From contig MEFD01000014.1 in NCBI GenBank assembly GCA_001724995.1, positions 186,001 to 250,000 on the forward strand: a stretch of DNA of 64,000 nucleotides, given 5' to 3'. The notes beneath the pieces were generated by a model that saw nothing but the letters and a program-made list of their open reading frames with translations, made no database searches and was not told the origin of the DNA. Below are positions 19,235 through 30,943 of the stretch, piece after piece (the stretch's first letter is position 1; each line of letters starts with the position of its first letter). The position numbers were made by a program, and so were the translations under genes. The DNA is from Rubrivivax sp. SCN 71-131 (GTDB lineage Bacteria; Pseudomonadota; Gammaproteobacteria; Burkholderiales; Burkholderiaceae_C).

Positions 19235-20899
19235 TCAATGGATGCCCTTGAAGCGCACACGCTTGGGACGCGCGCCCTCCTCGCCCAGGCGCTTGACCTT
19301 GTCGGCCTCGTATTCCTGGTAGTTGCCGGCGTAGAAGAACCACTGCGAGTCGCCCTCGGCGGCCAGGATGTGCGTGCAGATGCGGTCGAGGAACCAGCGG
19401 TCATGGCTGATGACCATCGCGCTGCCGGCGAACTCGAGCAGCGCTTCCTCCAGCGCGCGCAGCGTCTCGACGTCGAGGTCGTTGCTGGGCTCGTCGAGCA
19501 TCAGCACGTTGCCGCCGCGCGCCAGCGTCTTGGCCAGGTGCAGGCGCCCGCGCTCGCCGCCGGAGAGGTTGCCCACCCGCTTCTGCTGGTCGTTGCCCTT
19601 GAAGTTGAAGCGCCCGAGATAGGCGCGGCTGGGCATGACGAAGGGGCCGACGACGATGTTGTCGAGGCCGCCCGAGACGTCCTCCCACACCGTCTTCTCG
19701 TTGGCCAGGCTCTCGCGGCTCTGGTCGACGAAGGCCAGGCGGGCGGTCTTGCCGATCAGCACCTCGCCGGAGTCGGGCTGCTCGACGCCCTGGATCATGC
19801 GAAAGAGCGTCGACTTGCCCGCGCCGTTGGGGCCGATGATGCCGACGATGGCGCCCGGCGGCACCTTGAAGCTGAGGTTGTCGATCAGCAGGCGCTCGCC
19901 GAAGCTCTTGCTCACGCCCTTGAACTCGATCACCTCGTTGCCCAGGCGCTCGGCCACCGGGATGAAGATCTCGTTGGTCTCGTTACGGCGCTGGTAGTCG
20001 GTGTCCGAGAGTTCCTCGAAGCGCGCCAGGCGCGCCTTGCTCTTGGTCTGGCGGCCCTTGGCGTTGGAGCGCACCCACTTCAGCTCCTCCTTCATCGCCT
20101 TGATGCGCGCGTCCTCCTTCTTCTGCTCGACCTCCAGGCGCTTCTCCTTCTGCTCCAGCCAGTCGGAGTAGTTGCCCTTCCAGGGGATGCCCTGGCCGCG
20201 GTCGAGCTCGAGGATCCACTCCGCGGCGTTATCGAGGAAGTAGCGGTCGTGGGTGATCGCGACCACCGTGCCCGGGAAGCGCTGCAGGAAATGCTCGAGC
20301 CACTCCACCGATTCGGCGTCGAGGTGGTTGGTCGGCTCGTCCAGCAACAGCATGTCGGGCTTGCTCAGCAGCAGCCGGCACAGGGCCACGCGGCGCTTCT
20401 CGCCGCCCGAGAGCAGGCCGATCCTGGCGTCCCAGGGCGGCAGGCGCAGCGCGTCGGCGGCGAGCTCGAGCTGCAGGTCGGTGTTCTCGCTGCCGGCGGC
20501 GGCGATGACGGCTTCGAGCTCGGCCTGCTCGGCGGCGAGGGCGTCGAAGTCGGCGTCCTCCTCGGCGTAGGCGGCATAGACCTCGTCGAGGCGCTTCTTG
20601 GCCGCCAGCACGCCGCCGATGCCCTGCTCCACCGCCTCGCGCACGGTCTGCCCGGGGTCGAGCTCGGGCTCCTGCGGGAGGTAGCCGATCTTCAGGCCGG
20701 GCATCGGCACCGCCTCGCCCTCGATGTCCTTGTCCAGCCCGGCCATGATCTTCAGCAGCGTCGACTTGCCCGAGCCGTTGAGGCCCAGCACGCCGATCTT
20801 CGCGCCGGGGAAGAAGGACAGATTGATGTCCTTGAGGATCTGCCGCTTCGGCGGCACGATCTTGCCGACGCGGTTCATGGTGAAAACGTACTGGGCCAT
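19235..20899 (-). CDS. ettA: Energy-dependent translational throttle protein EttA (ABC-F)
   Basis: MAQYVFTMNRVGKIVPPKRQILKDINLSFFPGAKIGVLGLNGSGKSTLLKIMAG; two ABC domains, LSGGEKRRVALCRLL and LSGGERGRLHLAKTL. Confidence 0.95.
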   Translation of the reverse strand: MAQYVFTMNRVGKIVPPKRQILKDINLSFFPGAKIGVLGLNGSGKSTLLKIMAGLDKDIEGEAVPMPGLKIGYLPQEPELDPGQTVREAVEQGIGGVLAAKKRLDEVYAAYAEEDADFDALAAEQAELEAVIAAAGSENTDLQLELAADALRLPPWDARIGLLSGGEKRRVALCRLLLSKPDMLLLDEPTNHLDAESVEWLEHFLQRFPGTVVAITHDRYFLDNAAEWILELDRGQGIPWKGNYSDWLEQKEKRLEVEQKKEDARIKAMKEELKWVRSNAKGRQTKSKARLARFEELSDTDYQRRNETNEIFIPVAERLGNEVIEFKGVSKSFGERLLIDNLSFKVPPGAIVGIIGPNGAGKSTLFRMIQGVEQPDSGEVLIGKTARLAFVDQSRESLANEKTVWEDVSGGLDNIVVGPFVMPSRAYLGRFNFKGNDQQKRVGNLSGGERGRLHLAKTLARGGNVLMLDEPSNDLDVETLRALEEALLEFAGSAMVISHDRWFLDRICTHILAAEGDSQWFFYAGNYQEYEADKVKRLGEEGARPKRVRFKGIH

Positions 20900-21140
20900 G
20901 GCGATGCAGGACCGCGGTCCTGGAGGAAGATCGGGAAACGAGGGAACGCGCGGGCCGTCGCGGCGCCGCAGGGCGTGGGCGTGGGCGCGTACGCGGACGC
21001 GCCGAACCGGGCATTATCGCCGGTCATCCGCCCGCGCACCTCGGCCCGCGCAATCGCCGCCCGGTCGCACGGCGCCTTGAAATCGGCCGGCGCCGGTGCA
21101 AGATCGGGGGCGTCGGGAGGTCCGGCATCGGGAGGACGCA

Positions 21141-21557
21141 TTGAACGGTTCCGTCATCACCACCAGCGGGGACGAAGGCTCGCTGCTGCGCATCACCCAC
21201 ATCGTCTACGGCCTGCACGCGCTGGGCCTGGCGATCGGCGCCTTCGGCGCGGCCACCGTCGTCGGCGCCTTCCTGTTCGGCTGGCCGTCCATCGTCGCGG
21301 TGATCATCAACTACGTCTACCGCGGGCAGGCGCGCGGCACCTGGCTGGAATCGCACTTCAGCTGGCAGATCCGCACCTTCTGGTATGCGCTGCTGTGGGC
21401 ACTGATCGTCGGTGTCATCTCGCTGCCCTTGACGCTGGTGATCATCGGCTTCGGCACCTGGGTGCTGGGGCTGCTCGTCCTCGGCGCCTGGGCGATCTAC
21501 CGCATCGGGCGCGGCTGGATCCGCCTCAACGACCGCCAGCCGATGCCGATGGGTTGA
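21141..21557 (+). CDS. DUF4870-like small membrane protein
   Basis: SLLRITHIVYGLHALGLAIGAFGAATVVGAFLFGWPSIVAVIINYVYRGQARGTWLESHFSWQIRTFWYALLW. A TTG start after GGGAGGACG is likelier than the ATG at 21096. Confidence 0.7.
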   Translation: MNGSVITTSGDEGSLLRITHIVYGLHALGLAIGAFGAATVVGAFLFGWPSIVAVIINYVYRGQARGTWLESHFSWQIRTFWYALLWALIVGVISLPLTLVIIGFGTWVLGLLVLGAWAIYRIGRGWIRLNDRQPMPMG

Positions 21558-21658
21558 ATCCCGCAAAGCGGCCGCGACGCGGGCAGAAGTCGCGGCCACG
21601 GGCTTCAGTTCGCCCGTGTGCGGCCGATGTCCCGGGCAAGCCCCGAGCATCGGCCGCC

Positions 21659-22345
21659 ATGCAGACCCAGACCCACGCCCCCAAGCGCGCACTGATCGTC
21701 GACGACCAGTTGCTCGTGCGCGCCGGCGTCGCGGCCTTGCTGGAAGCCATGCCCGAGTGGCAGTGCGTCGGCACCGCCGCCAGCGCCGAGGCCGCGGTGC
21801 AGGCCTGCATCGAACAGCGGCCCGACCTGGTGCTGCTCGATCTGCACCTGCTGCCTCCCGCTGCTGCGGGCAGCACCCCCGGCGGCGGCGCGGCGATGCC
21901 GCAGGAGCTCGAGGGCCTGGCGCTGGCGCGCGCGCTGCTCGACCTGCAGCCGCGGCTGCGCATCCTCGTGCTGTCGGAGCGCACGCAACCCGAGGTGGTC
22001 CGAGCGGCCCTGCGCGCCGGCGCCTGCGGCTTCATCGGCAAGGACTTCGTGCACGAGGAACTGCAGCAGGCGCTGCAGGGCGTCGCCGCCGGCCACCGCT
22101 GGCTCAGCCCCGCGATCGCCGCGGCGCTGCGCGAGCAGGAGCGCACGACGCCGGCACTGACCGGGCGGCAGCGCGACGTGCTCACGCTGCTGGCGCGCGG
22201 GCAATCGAACAAGCAGATCGCGCGCAGCCTGGGCGTGAGCGTGAAGACGGTCGAGTACCACCGCGCCGAGCTGATCGCCCGCCTGGACCTGCACGACGTG
22301 GCCAGCCTGACGCGCTTTGCCGTGGCACAGGGACTGGCGCACTGA
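21659..22345 (+). CDS. NarL/FixJ-type response regulator with LuxR HTH; no cognate kinase in the window
   Basis: [31 protein letters not shown]-terminal [43 protein letters not shown]. Confidence 0.88.
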   Translation: MQTQTHAPKRALIVDDQLLVRAGVAALLEAMPEWQCVGTAASAEAAVQACIEQRPDLVLLDLHLLPPAAAGSTPGGGAAMPQELEGLALARALLDLQPRLRILVLSERTQPEVVRAALRAGACGFIGKDFVHEELQQALQGVAAGHRWLSPAIAAALREQERTTPALTGRQRDVLTLLARGQSNKQIARSLGVSVKTVEYHRAELIARLDLHDVASLTRFAVAQGLAH

Positions 22346-22559
22346 AGCCGGCGCGCGGCGCCTCTTCCCCTGGCGCGAGACGCGCGGCAAGCGGCAGATG
22401 CCGGCTTGCACCTACAATGCCGGCTGCGCACCGAAGCCCAGTCTGCCGGCGCGCAGCCGAATCCGGCTCCCCCTCGTCCCTCGCGGCCTTGGACTGGAAC
22501 GCCCCCTTGCGGGCGACCGCGCGCCGCGAACGCTGGTCCGACACGGACCCCTTTCCGAC

Positions 22560-23960
<1,401 letters not shown>

Positions 23961-23988
23961 ACGCTCGCTGCGCGTCGCGACCCACGCG

Positions 23989-24492
23989 CTAGCGGTCGCT
24001 GCGCAGCAGCACCTCGCCTTCGATCTCCACCGGGATGCCGAAAGGCAGCTCGGCCATGCCCACGGCGCTGCGCGCGTGCGCGCCGCGCTCGGGGCCGAAG
24101 ACCTCGAGGATGAGATCGCTGAAGCCGTTGATGACGGCGGGCTGGCGCTGGAAGCCCGGCGCCGAGTTGACCATGCCGAAGACGCGCAGCCAGCAGGCGA
24201 TGCGGTCCAGGCTGCCCAGGGTGCGCGCCAGGCTGCCGAGCATGGCAAGGGCGGTGAGCCGCGCCGCCCGGTAGGCCTGCTCGGGCGTCACCGCCGCACC
24301 CACCTTGCCCAGCGGCTGCGCCAGCGAGCCGTCGGCCTCGGTCGGACCGTGGCCGGAGATGAAGGCGCGCTCGCCCGCGACGCGCACCCAGGGGAAAGGC
24401 AGGCTGGCGCCGGGGGGCTGTTGCAGCGGCGCAGGCAAGCTCAGGCCAAGGGCCTGCAGGCGGGCTTCGATGCTCGACACGGGAACCTCCAT
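23989..24492 (-). CDS. RidA/YjgF/Rid-family protein
   Basis: SIEARLQALGLSLPAP...VRVAGERAFISGHGP...EVFGPERGAHARSAVGMAELPFGIPVEIEGEVLL. Start at 24492 inside a longer spurious ORF. Confidence 0.85.
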   Translation of the reverse strand: MEVPVSSIEARLQALGLSLPAPLQQPPGASLPFPWVRVAGERAFISGHGPTEADGSLAQPLGKVGAAVTPEQAYRAARLTALAMLGSLARTLGSLDRIACWLRVFGMVNSAPGFQRQPAVINGFSDLILEVFGPERGAHARSAVGMAELPFGIPVEIEGEVLLRSDR

Positions 24493-24600
24493 CGTGGGAC
24501 GGCGATGGCGCATGGTAGGGCGCATGGTCGAGACTGCGCGCCGTCTACACTGCGCCGCTGTCTTGCCGCGCCCGCGCCTGCGCCCGCCCCGAACCTCGCC

Positions 24601-25320
24601 ATGGACTACCTCAGCAGCCTCGCCGCCGTTGCCATTGCCTACCTGATCGGCTCGCTGTCCTTTGCCGTCATCGTCAGCCGGGTCATGGGCCTGTCCGACC
24701 CGCGCAGCTACGGTTCGAAGAACCCGGGCGCGACCAACGTGCTGCGTTCGGGCAACAAGACCGCGGCGGTGCTCACCCTGGCCCTCGACGCGCTCAAGGG
24801 CTTCGTGCCGGTGCTGGCAGCGGGCCTGCTGGCGCCGCGCCTGGGCTTTGGCGAAGCCACGGTGGCCTGGGTGGGCTTCGCGGCCTTCCTCGGCCATCTG
24901 TTTCCGGTCTTCTTCCGCTTCCAGGGCGGCAAGGGCGTGGCCACCGCGGCCGGCGTGCTGCTCGGCCTGAACCCGCTGCTTGGCCTGGCCACGCTGGCCA
25001 CCTGGCTGATCATCGCCGCCTTCTTTCGCTACTCGTCGCTGGCGGCGATCGCCGCGGCGGTGTTCGCGCCCTTCTACCAGATGCTCATCTGGGGCGGCGG
25101 CGCCGCGCTGCTGCCGCTGATCGCCATGAGCCTGCTGCTGCTGTGGCGCCACGGCGGCAACATGCGCAAGCTGATCAACGGCACCGAAGGCCGGATCGGC
25201 CAGAAGGCAGCGAGCGCCGCGCCAGCGGCGCGTGCCGCTGGCGCGAACATCGCGCCGGCCGCGGGCGCCTCGATGCCGCATCGGGGCACGGGCAAGAAGA
25301 AGCGCGCGCGTCGACGCTGA
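24601..25320 (+). CDS. plsY: Glycerol-3-phosphate acyltransferase PlsY
   Basis: MDYLSSLAAVAIAYLIGSLSFAVIVSRVMGLSDPRSYGSKNPGATNVLRSGNK, FRFQGGKGVATAAGVLLGLNP; multi-TM; basic C-terminal tail. Confidence 0.95.
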   Translation: MDYLSSLAAVAIAYLIGSLSFAVIVSRVMGLSDPRSYGSKNPGATNVLRSGNKTAAVLTLALDALKGFVPVLAAGLLAPRLGFGEATVAWVGFAAFLGHLFPVFFRFQGGKGVATAAGVLLGLNPLLGLATLATWLIIAAFFRYSSLAAIAAAVFAPFYQMLIWGGGAALLPLIAMSLLLLWRHGGNMRKLINGTEGRIGQKAASAAPAARAAGANIAPAAGASMPHRGTGKKKRARRR

Positions 25321-25357
25321 GCCCGGGCTCGACGCTTCGGCGGCGGGGTGCGGCCGT

Positions 25358-25981
25358 CTACAAGCCCAGCCGCGCCGAATCGCCCCGCCCCTGGCGCATG
25401 AGCACCGGCTCGCTGCCGGTGAGGTCGATCACGGTCGTCGGCGCCATCGGGCAGGCGCCGGCGTCGACCACCGCCTGCACCAGCTTCTCGTAGCGCTCGC
25501 GGATCTGCTGCGCATCGTTCAGCGGCTCGGTCTGCCCGGGCGGAATCAGCGTCGTGCCCAGCAGCGGCGCGCCGAACTCCGCCAGCAATTCCTGCAGCGC
25601 CTCGTGCGCCGGCACGCGCAGGCCGATGGTGCGCCGCGACGGGTGGCTCAGGCGGCGCGGCACCTCCTTGGTCGCCTCCAGGATGAAGGTGTAGGGCCCG
25701 GGCGTGCCGAGCTTGAGGATGCGGTACTGGCGGTTGTCCACGCGCGCATGGCTGGCGAGCTCGGAGAGGTCGCGGCACAGCAGCGTGAGATGGTGCTTGT
25801 CGTCGACGCCGCGCACGCGCCGCAGCTGCTCGGCGGCGGCCTTGTCGTCCAAGCGGCAGACGAGCGCATAGCTCGAATCGGTGGGCACGGCGGCCAGGCC
25901 GCCGGATTGCAGGATCTGGGCCGCCTGGCGCAGCAGCCGGGGCTGCGGGTTCAGCGGGTGGACTTCGAAGTACTGGGCCAT
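25358..25981 (-). CDS. YciO/YrdC/Sua5-family (threonylcarbamoyl-AMP synthase-like) protein
   Basis: GGLAAVPTDSSYALVCRLDDKAA, DDKHHLTLLCRDLSELASHARV, GTPGPYTFILEATKEVPRRLSHPSRRTIGLRVP. Confidence 0.9.
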   Translation of the reverse strand: MAQYFEVHPLNPQPRLLRQAAQILQSGGLAAVPTDSSYALVCRLDDKAAAEQLRRVRGVDDKHHLTLLCRDLSELASHARVDNRQYRILKLGTPGPYTFILEATKEVPRRLSHPSRRTIGLRVPAHEALQELLAEFGAPLLGTTLIPPGQTEPLNDAQQIRERYEKLVQAVVDAGACPMAPTTVIDLTGSEPVLMRQGRGDSARLGL

Positions 25982-26032
25982 CGCAAGGGTCGCGCCTTCG
26001 CGCCACGGACGTGGACGCGAGCGGCGCGCGGT

Positions 26033-28294
26033 TCAGCGCGTGAGCTTGATGCCGCCACGCATCTTCTCGCCCTCGGGCAGGACGGCGGCGGCCTCGGCGG
26101 AACCGGCGGATGGCGTCGAGGCAGGCGCCCCTGCCGCCGCTCCGAGTCCGGCGAGATCGAGGAACAAAGCATACTGCCGCGCCCACTGCCGCGGGCGCTC
26201 GTGCAAGCCGGCCTCACCGTCGTGACCGGCATTCATCTCCACGTGCAGCAGCACCGGGTTGCGGCCGGTCTTGCGCGCGCGCAGCCGCGCGACATAGCGC
26301 GCCGGGCCGTCGAAGGGCACGCGGGTGTCCCACAGCGCGGTCGTCACGAGCATGGCCGGGTAGTCGCGCGCGGCGATGTTGTCGTAGGGCGACCAGGCCG
26401 CCAGCGCCTCGTGGCCGGCGCGCTCGCGCGGGTCGCCCCACTGGCTCCACTCGGGCGCGGTGAGCGCGAGCGTCGGGTCGAGCATCGCGCCCAGCACGTC
26501 GACGAAGGGCATCTCCAGCACCATGCCGCGGTAGCGCGCGCCCGCCCGGTTGGCGACCGCGGCGACCAGCAGGCCGCCGGCCGAGGCGCCCTGGGCGAAG
26601 ACCTTGCCCGGCGCCGCCCAGCGTTCGGCGACGAGGTAGTCGGTCACGTCGACGAAATCGTCGAAGCTGCGCGGCTTGGCCGCACCGCGCGCGGCCTCGT
26701 ACCAGGCGCGGCCGAGCTCGCCGCCGCCGCGCACATGCGCCAGCGCGATCACGAAGCCGCGCTCGAGCAGCGACAGGCGCTGCACGCCGAAGAGCGGCTC
26801 GAGGCTCTCGCCGTAGGCGCCGTAGCCCTCGAGCAGCAGCGGCGCGCTGCCGTCGCGGCGCACGCGCCCTTCGCGCCAGGCGACGGTCACCGGCACGCGC
26901 GCGCCGTCGCGCGCCGTCGCCCACAGCAGCTCGCTGCGGTAGGGCGAGAGATCGTGCCCCGGCACCGGCTCCTGCCGTCGTGACAGCTCGCGCCCCTGGC
27001 TCAGGCCGAGCTCCAGCGTCACGGGCGCCTGCACGAGCGACTGCTGCACCACCTGCACGCGCGTGGCACGCGCGTCGCGGCTCTCGCTCAACGCCACGGT
27101 GCCGCCGGCCGCGGCGTCGATGACGCGGCGTTCTTGCCCTTCGAGGTCGAGCACGCGCACGCGGCGCCGTGCCTGCACGCGCTCCTCGACGACGATCGCC
27201 GCTTCGAAGGCCTGCACGCCTTCGAGCACCACGCCCGGGCGCGCCGGCAGCAGCTTGCGCCAGCGCTCGGGCCTGCCGAGGTCGTCGGCCGCCAGCAGCT
27301 CGAAGTCGGGCGCCGCGGCGTTGCTGCGCAGCAGCCAGCGCGCGCCGACATGCTCGGCCTGGATGCGCACCCCCGCGCGCCGCGGCAGCAGCACGCGCGC
27401 GGGCTCTGCCGGCGCATCGGCGGGCACCGCGCGCAGCTCGGTGCTGTCGGCGCCGAAGATGTCGATCAGCACCTGGCGCCGCGAGGCGCTGGCGCGCACG
27501 CCGACGAACATCGCCGCGTCGTCCTCGTCGTGCACCAGCACGTCGGCGGCAGCGTCGCTGCCGCGCTGGTGGCGCCAGACGGCGCCGCGGTGCAGCGTCA
27601 GCGCATGCTGGCGCACGTAGAACAGCGTGCGGTTGTCGGCGGCCCAGGCAAAGCCCTCCTGCACGCCGCGGATGCGCTCGGGCAGCAGGCGCCGCGTCTG
27701 CAGGTCCTGGATGTAGAGGTCGAAGCTGCCGCGCCCACGCACATCCTCGGTCCAGGCGAGCCAGCGCCCGTCGGGGCTCGCCTGCACCTGGCCGAGGCTG
27801 TAGCTGCGCTGCGCGATCGCGTGCTGCGGCAGGTCCAGCAGCACTTCGGCACGGGCCGCCGCGTCGGGGCCCGCGGGCGTGCCGCGCCGACGCATCACGC
27901 GCGGGTGGTCGACACCGGCGGCGTACTGCCGCCAGATCCACCAGCCGTTGTCGTACACCGGGACGCTCGCCTGCTCGGGCACGATGCGCGCCAGCATTTC
28001 CTGCTGCAGCTTCTCGCGCAGCGGCCGCAGCGGGGCGAGCACGGCCTCGGTGTAGCGGTTCTCGGCCTCGAGGTGGCGCAGCACGTCCGGGCGCTTGGCG
28101 CGCGCGTCGTCGTCACGCAGCCACTGGTACTCGTCGTGCCGCTGGCCGGCGGGCGCGGCCGCGGCGCCCCCCCGGCGCTCGGCCTGCGGCGGCGCGACCG
28201 GGGGCGTCGTGCCCAGGGACTGCGCCGGCGCCTGCGCCGCCGCGCAGCACAGCAGGAGCGGCAGGAAGCGCAGCCAGGGCATGCCCGGCATCAT
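26033..28294 (-). CDS. S9 family prolyl oligopeptidase / oligopeptidase B-like peptidase
   Basis: Signal peptide; DEYQWLRDDDA, SPLLLEGYGAYG-type core, FAQGASAGGLLVAAVANR (Ser nucleophile), HVEMNAGHDGEAG (His). Confidence 0.9.
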   Translation of the reverse strand: MMPGMPWLRFLPLLLCCAAAQAPAQSLGTTPPVAPPQAERRGGAAAAPAGQRHDEYQWLRDDDARAKRPDVLRHLEAENRYTEAVLAPLRPLREKLQQEMLARIVPEQASVPVYDNGWWIWRQYAAGVDHPRVMRRRGTPAGPDAAARAEVLLDLPQHAIAQRSYSLGQVQASPDGRWLAWTEDVRGRGSFDLYIQDLQTRRLLPERIRGVQEGFAWAADNRTLFYVRQHALTLHRGAVWRHQRGSDAAADVLVHDEDDAAMFVGVRASASRRQVLIDIFGADSTELRAVPADAPAEPARVLLPRRAGVRIQAEHVGARWLLRSNAAAPDFELLAADDLGRPERWRKLLPARPGVVLEGVQAFEAAIVVEERVQARRRVRVLDLEGQERRVIDAAAGGTVALSESRDARATRVQVVQQSLVQAPVTLELGLSQGRELSRRQEPVPGHDLSPYRSELLWATARDGARVPVTVAWREGRVRRDGSAPLLLEGYGAYGESLEPLFGVQRLSLLERGFVIALAHVRGGGELGRAWYEAARGAAKPRSFDDFVDVTDYLVAERWAAPGKVFAQGASAGGLLVAAVANRAGARYRGMVLEMPFVDVLGAMLDPTLALTAPEWSQWGDPRERAGHEALAAWSPYDNIAARDYPAMLVTTALWDTRVPFDGPARYVARLRARKTGRNPVLLHVEMNAGHDGEAGLHERPRQWARQYALFLDLAGLGAAAGAPASTPSAGSAEAAAVLPEGEKMRGGIKLTR

Positions 28295-28319
28295 AGGCGG
28301 CGGCGTTGCGGCCCCGGGC

Positions 28320-30854
28320 TCAGCGGGGGTTGCCCGACGCGGCATCTGCACGCGGCGAAGCGGCGCGTGCATGGTGCCAGTAGCGCGCATCGAGCTCGCG
28401 CTGGCAGTGCATCGAGCCGTCGGCGCGCCAGCTCCAGGCGCCGCAGCGGTCGCTGCGCACCAGCGCCACGCCGTGCGTGACATAGCGCGCCACCACCTCC
28501 GGCGCCGGGTGGCCGAAGCGGCTGCGGTACGCGGCCTGCACCAGCGCCACCCGCGGCGCCACGGCGACGATGAAGTTGCCGCTGGACGAGGTGCGGCTGC
28601 CGTGGTGCGGCACCAGCAGCACGTCGGAGCGCAGCCGGGGTCCCAGCCGTTCGACCAGCGCCAGCTCCTGCGCGCGCTCGATGTCGCCGGCCAGCAGCGC
28701 CGAGCCCTGCGCGCCGCGCACCTGCAGCACGCAGCTCAGGGCGTTGGGCTTGGGCGCGGCACCCGCGGCACCCGCGGCATCACCGTCCGGGTGCAGCAGC
28801 TCGAAGTCCACGCCGTCCCACTGCCAGGCCTGGCCGGCACGGCAGCGCTCCTGCGGGACGGGGACGGCGCGCAGCGGATGCTCGTCGGCAAGCGAGCTGC
28901 TGAGCGCCCGCACCGGCACGCGCTGCAGCAGCGAGGCTGCGCCGCCGACGTGGTCGGTATCGCGATGGCTGAGCACCAGCCGATCGATGTGCGGCTCGCC
29001 GCGCGCGCGCAGCAGCGGCACCAGCACGCGCTCGCCGGCATCGGCTTCGATGCCGTACTGCGGCCCCGTGTCGTAGACCAACAGGTGGCCGTGCGTGCGC
29101 ACCAGCACCGCCGTGCCCTGGCCGACGTCGAGCGCCAGCATCTCGAAGCGCCCCGGCGGCGGACGCTCGACGGCCGGCGCCAGCAGCGGCAGCAGCAGCG
29201 GCAGCCCGAGCAGGCGCAGCCGCCAGGGCAGCGGCAGCACCAGCACCAGCCCGCCGGCCACGCCGAGCAGCGCGGCCCAGGCCGGCGCCGCCGGCACCGT
29301 CCACTGCGCCCAGGGCAGTGCGGAAAGCGCGCCCAGGCCGTGCAGCAGGGCGCCCGCCAGCAGCGCGTCGAGCCGCCACAGCGGCGGCAGCAGCACGCCC
29401 AGCAGCGACAGCGGCATCACCAGCAGCGTCACCAGTGGAATCGCCACCAGGTTGGCGACGAAGCCCACCAGCGAGACCTGCTGGAAGAAGAGCAGCGACA
29501 GCGGCGCCAGCCCGACGGTGGCCACCGCCTGCGTGCGCAGCCCCTGGCGCAGCGCCGCGCCGACGGCGCCGAACCCGCGGCCGGCGGCGGTCTCCTGCGG
29601 CGGGCGCGGATCGGAGACCATGAGCAGCGCCACCGCCACGAAGGAGAGCCAGAAGCCCGGCTGCAGCAAGGCCCAGGGGTCGACCAGCGTCACCGCGACC
29701 GCCGCCGCCAGCAGCACCAGCGGCCCCGGCCAGCGCCGCCCCGCACTGCGCAGCAGCACGACGACGGCCAGCATCAGCACCGTGCGCTGCGCCGGCACGC
29801 CCCAGCCGGCCAGCACCGCATAGGCCGTGGCCAGAAGCAGCCCGCCCCAGCGCGCGGCCTGCGGCGCCGGCAGGGCCAGCATCAGCCGCGGGAAGCCGCG
29901 CCAGGCCCGGCCGACGAGCGCCGACGCCAGCCAAGCGAACAGCGTCACGTGCAGGCCCGAGATCGACATCAGGTGCGCCACGCCCGTGACCCGGAAGACC
30001 TCCCACTCGGCGCGGTCGATCGCGCCCTGGTCGCCGATGGCCAGCGCCGCCAGCATGCCCGCGGCGACCGGATCGGGCACGGTGGCCTCGATGCGCTCCC
30101 GGATCGTCTGTCGCGCGCGCTGCACCGGGTAGCCGGCCGCGGCATCCAGCCGTGTCGCCCCGCCGCCGCGACGCGCGCGCACGTAGCCGCTGGCGCGCAG
30201 GCCCTGCTCGAAGAGCCAGAGCTCGGCATCGAAGCCGCGCGGGTTGACCTGGCCGTGCGGCTGCCGCAGCCGCAGCGTGAGGCGCCAGCGCTCGCCGGCG
30301 CGCAGCGCCGCGGGCCCCGCCGCGTCGGCCGAGGGCTCGCCCTCGTGCCACCAGCCCAGCGAAAGCCGGCGCGGGATCGACACCGGCTCGTCCTGCCACG
30401 CCGCCGACTCGACGGCGAAGACGAAGCGCGTGCCCGCCGCGCTGCGCTTCGGCAGCGAGGCCACGACGCCCACCACCTGCAGGTCCTGCCCCTCGAGCGC
30501 CGGCGCAAGCGCCTGCGCCAGGCGCTGCCCCGCGCGCCAGTCGGTGCTGCCGAAGGCGATCGACGCCAGCGCCAGCGCGCCCAGCGCCGTCCCGGCCGCG
30601 CGCGGCAGCCGCCGCCACCCGAGCACGCCGAGCAGCGCCGCCACCCCGCCGCCCACGAGCGCGGCCTGCACCGGAAGCGGCCACAGTGCCGACTGCTGCA
30701 GCTGCAACCACACGCCCAGCAGCCAGGCCAGCGCCCACGTCACCACGCGATGCAAACGCGTTGCCTCCCCTGTGTACGCGCGCCCGTCGGCACCGGCCGC
30801 TGGCACTTGTCTTGGCCGGACAGTGTAGAGGGCCGCCCTGACGCCACGCACCAT
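28320..30854 (-). CDS. ComEC/Rec2 family DNA internalisation protein
   Basis: MSISGLHVTLFAWLASALV competence domain; C-terminal metallo-beta-lactamase-like SHRDTDHVGGA and LVPHHGSRTSSSGNFI. Start uncertain (30854 or upstream). Confidence 0.9.
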   Translation of the reverse strand: MVRGVRAALYTVRPRQVPAAGADGRAYTGEATRLHRVVTWALAWLLGVWLQLQQSALWPLPVQAALVGGGVAALLGVLGWRRLPRAAGTALGALALASIAFGSTDWRAGQRLAQALAPALEGQDLQVVGVVASLPKRSAAGTRFVFAVESAAWQDEPVSIPRRLSLGWWHEGEPSADAAGPAALRAGERWRLTLRLRQPHGQVNPRGFDAELWLFEQGLRASGYVRARRGGGATRLDAAAGYPVQRARQTIRERIEATVPDPVAAGMLAALAIGDQGAIDRAEWEVFRVTGVAHLMSISGLHVTLFAWLASALVGRAWRGFPRLMLALPAPQAARWGGLLLATAYAVLAGWGVPAQRTVLMLAVVVLLRSAGRRWPGPLVLLAAAVAVTLVDPWALLQPGFWLSFVAVALLMVSDPRPPQETAAGRGFGAVGAALRQGLRTQAVATVGLAPLSLLFFQQVSLVGFVANLVAIPLVTLLVMPLSLLGVLLPPLWRLDALLAGALLHGLGALSALPWAQWTVPAAPAWAALLGVAGGLVLVLPLPWRLRLLGLPLLLPLLAPAVERPPPGRFEMLALDVGQGTAVLVRTHGHLLVYDTGPQYGIEADAGERVLVPLLRARGEPHIDRLVLSHRDTDHVGGAASLLQRVPVRALSSSLADEHPLRAVPVPQERCRAGQAWQWDGVDFELLHPDGDAAGAAGAAPKPNALSCVLQVRGAQGSALLAGDIERAQELALVERLGPRLRSDVLLVPHHGSRTSSSGNFIVAVAPRVALVQAAYRSRFGHPAPEVVARYVTHGVALVRSDRCGAWSWRADGSMHCQRELDARYWHHARAASPRADAASGNPR

Positions 30855-30943
30855 GACGCCACGCACCGCCCCGGGCGTTACCATGCGGGCCGAACCGCGC
30901 AGCACGCGCCGCGTCGTCGACTCGTTCTCGAGGAACCCCACCC

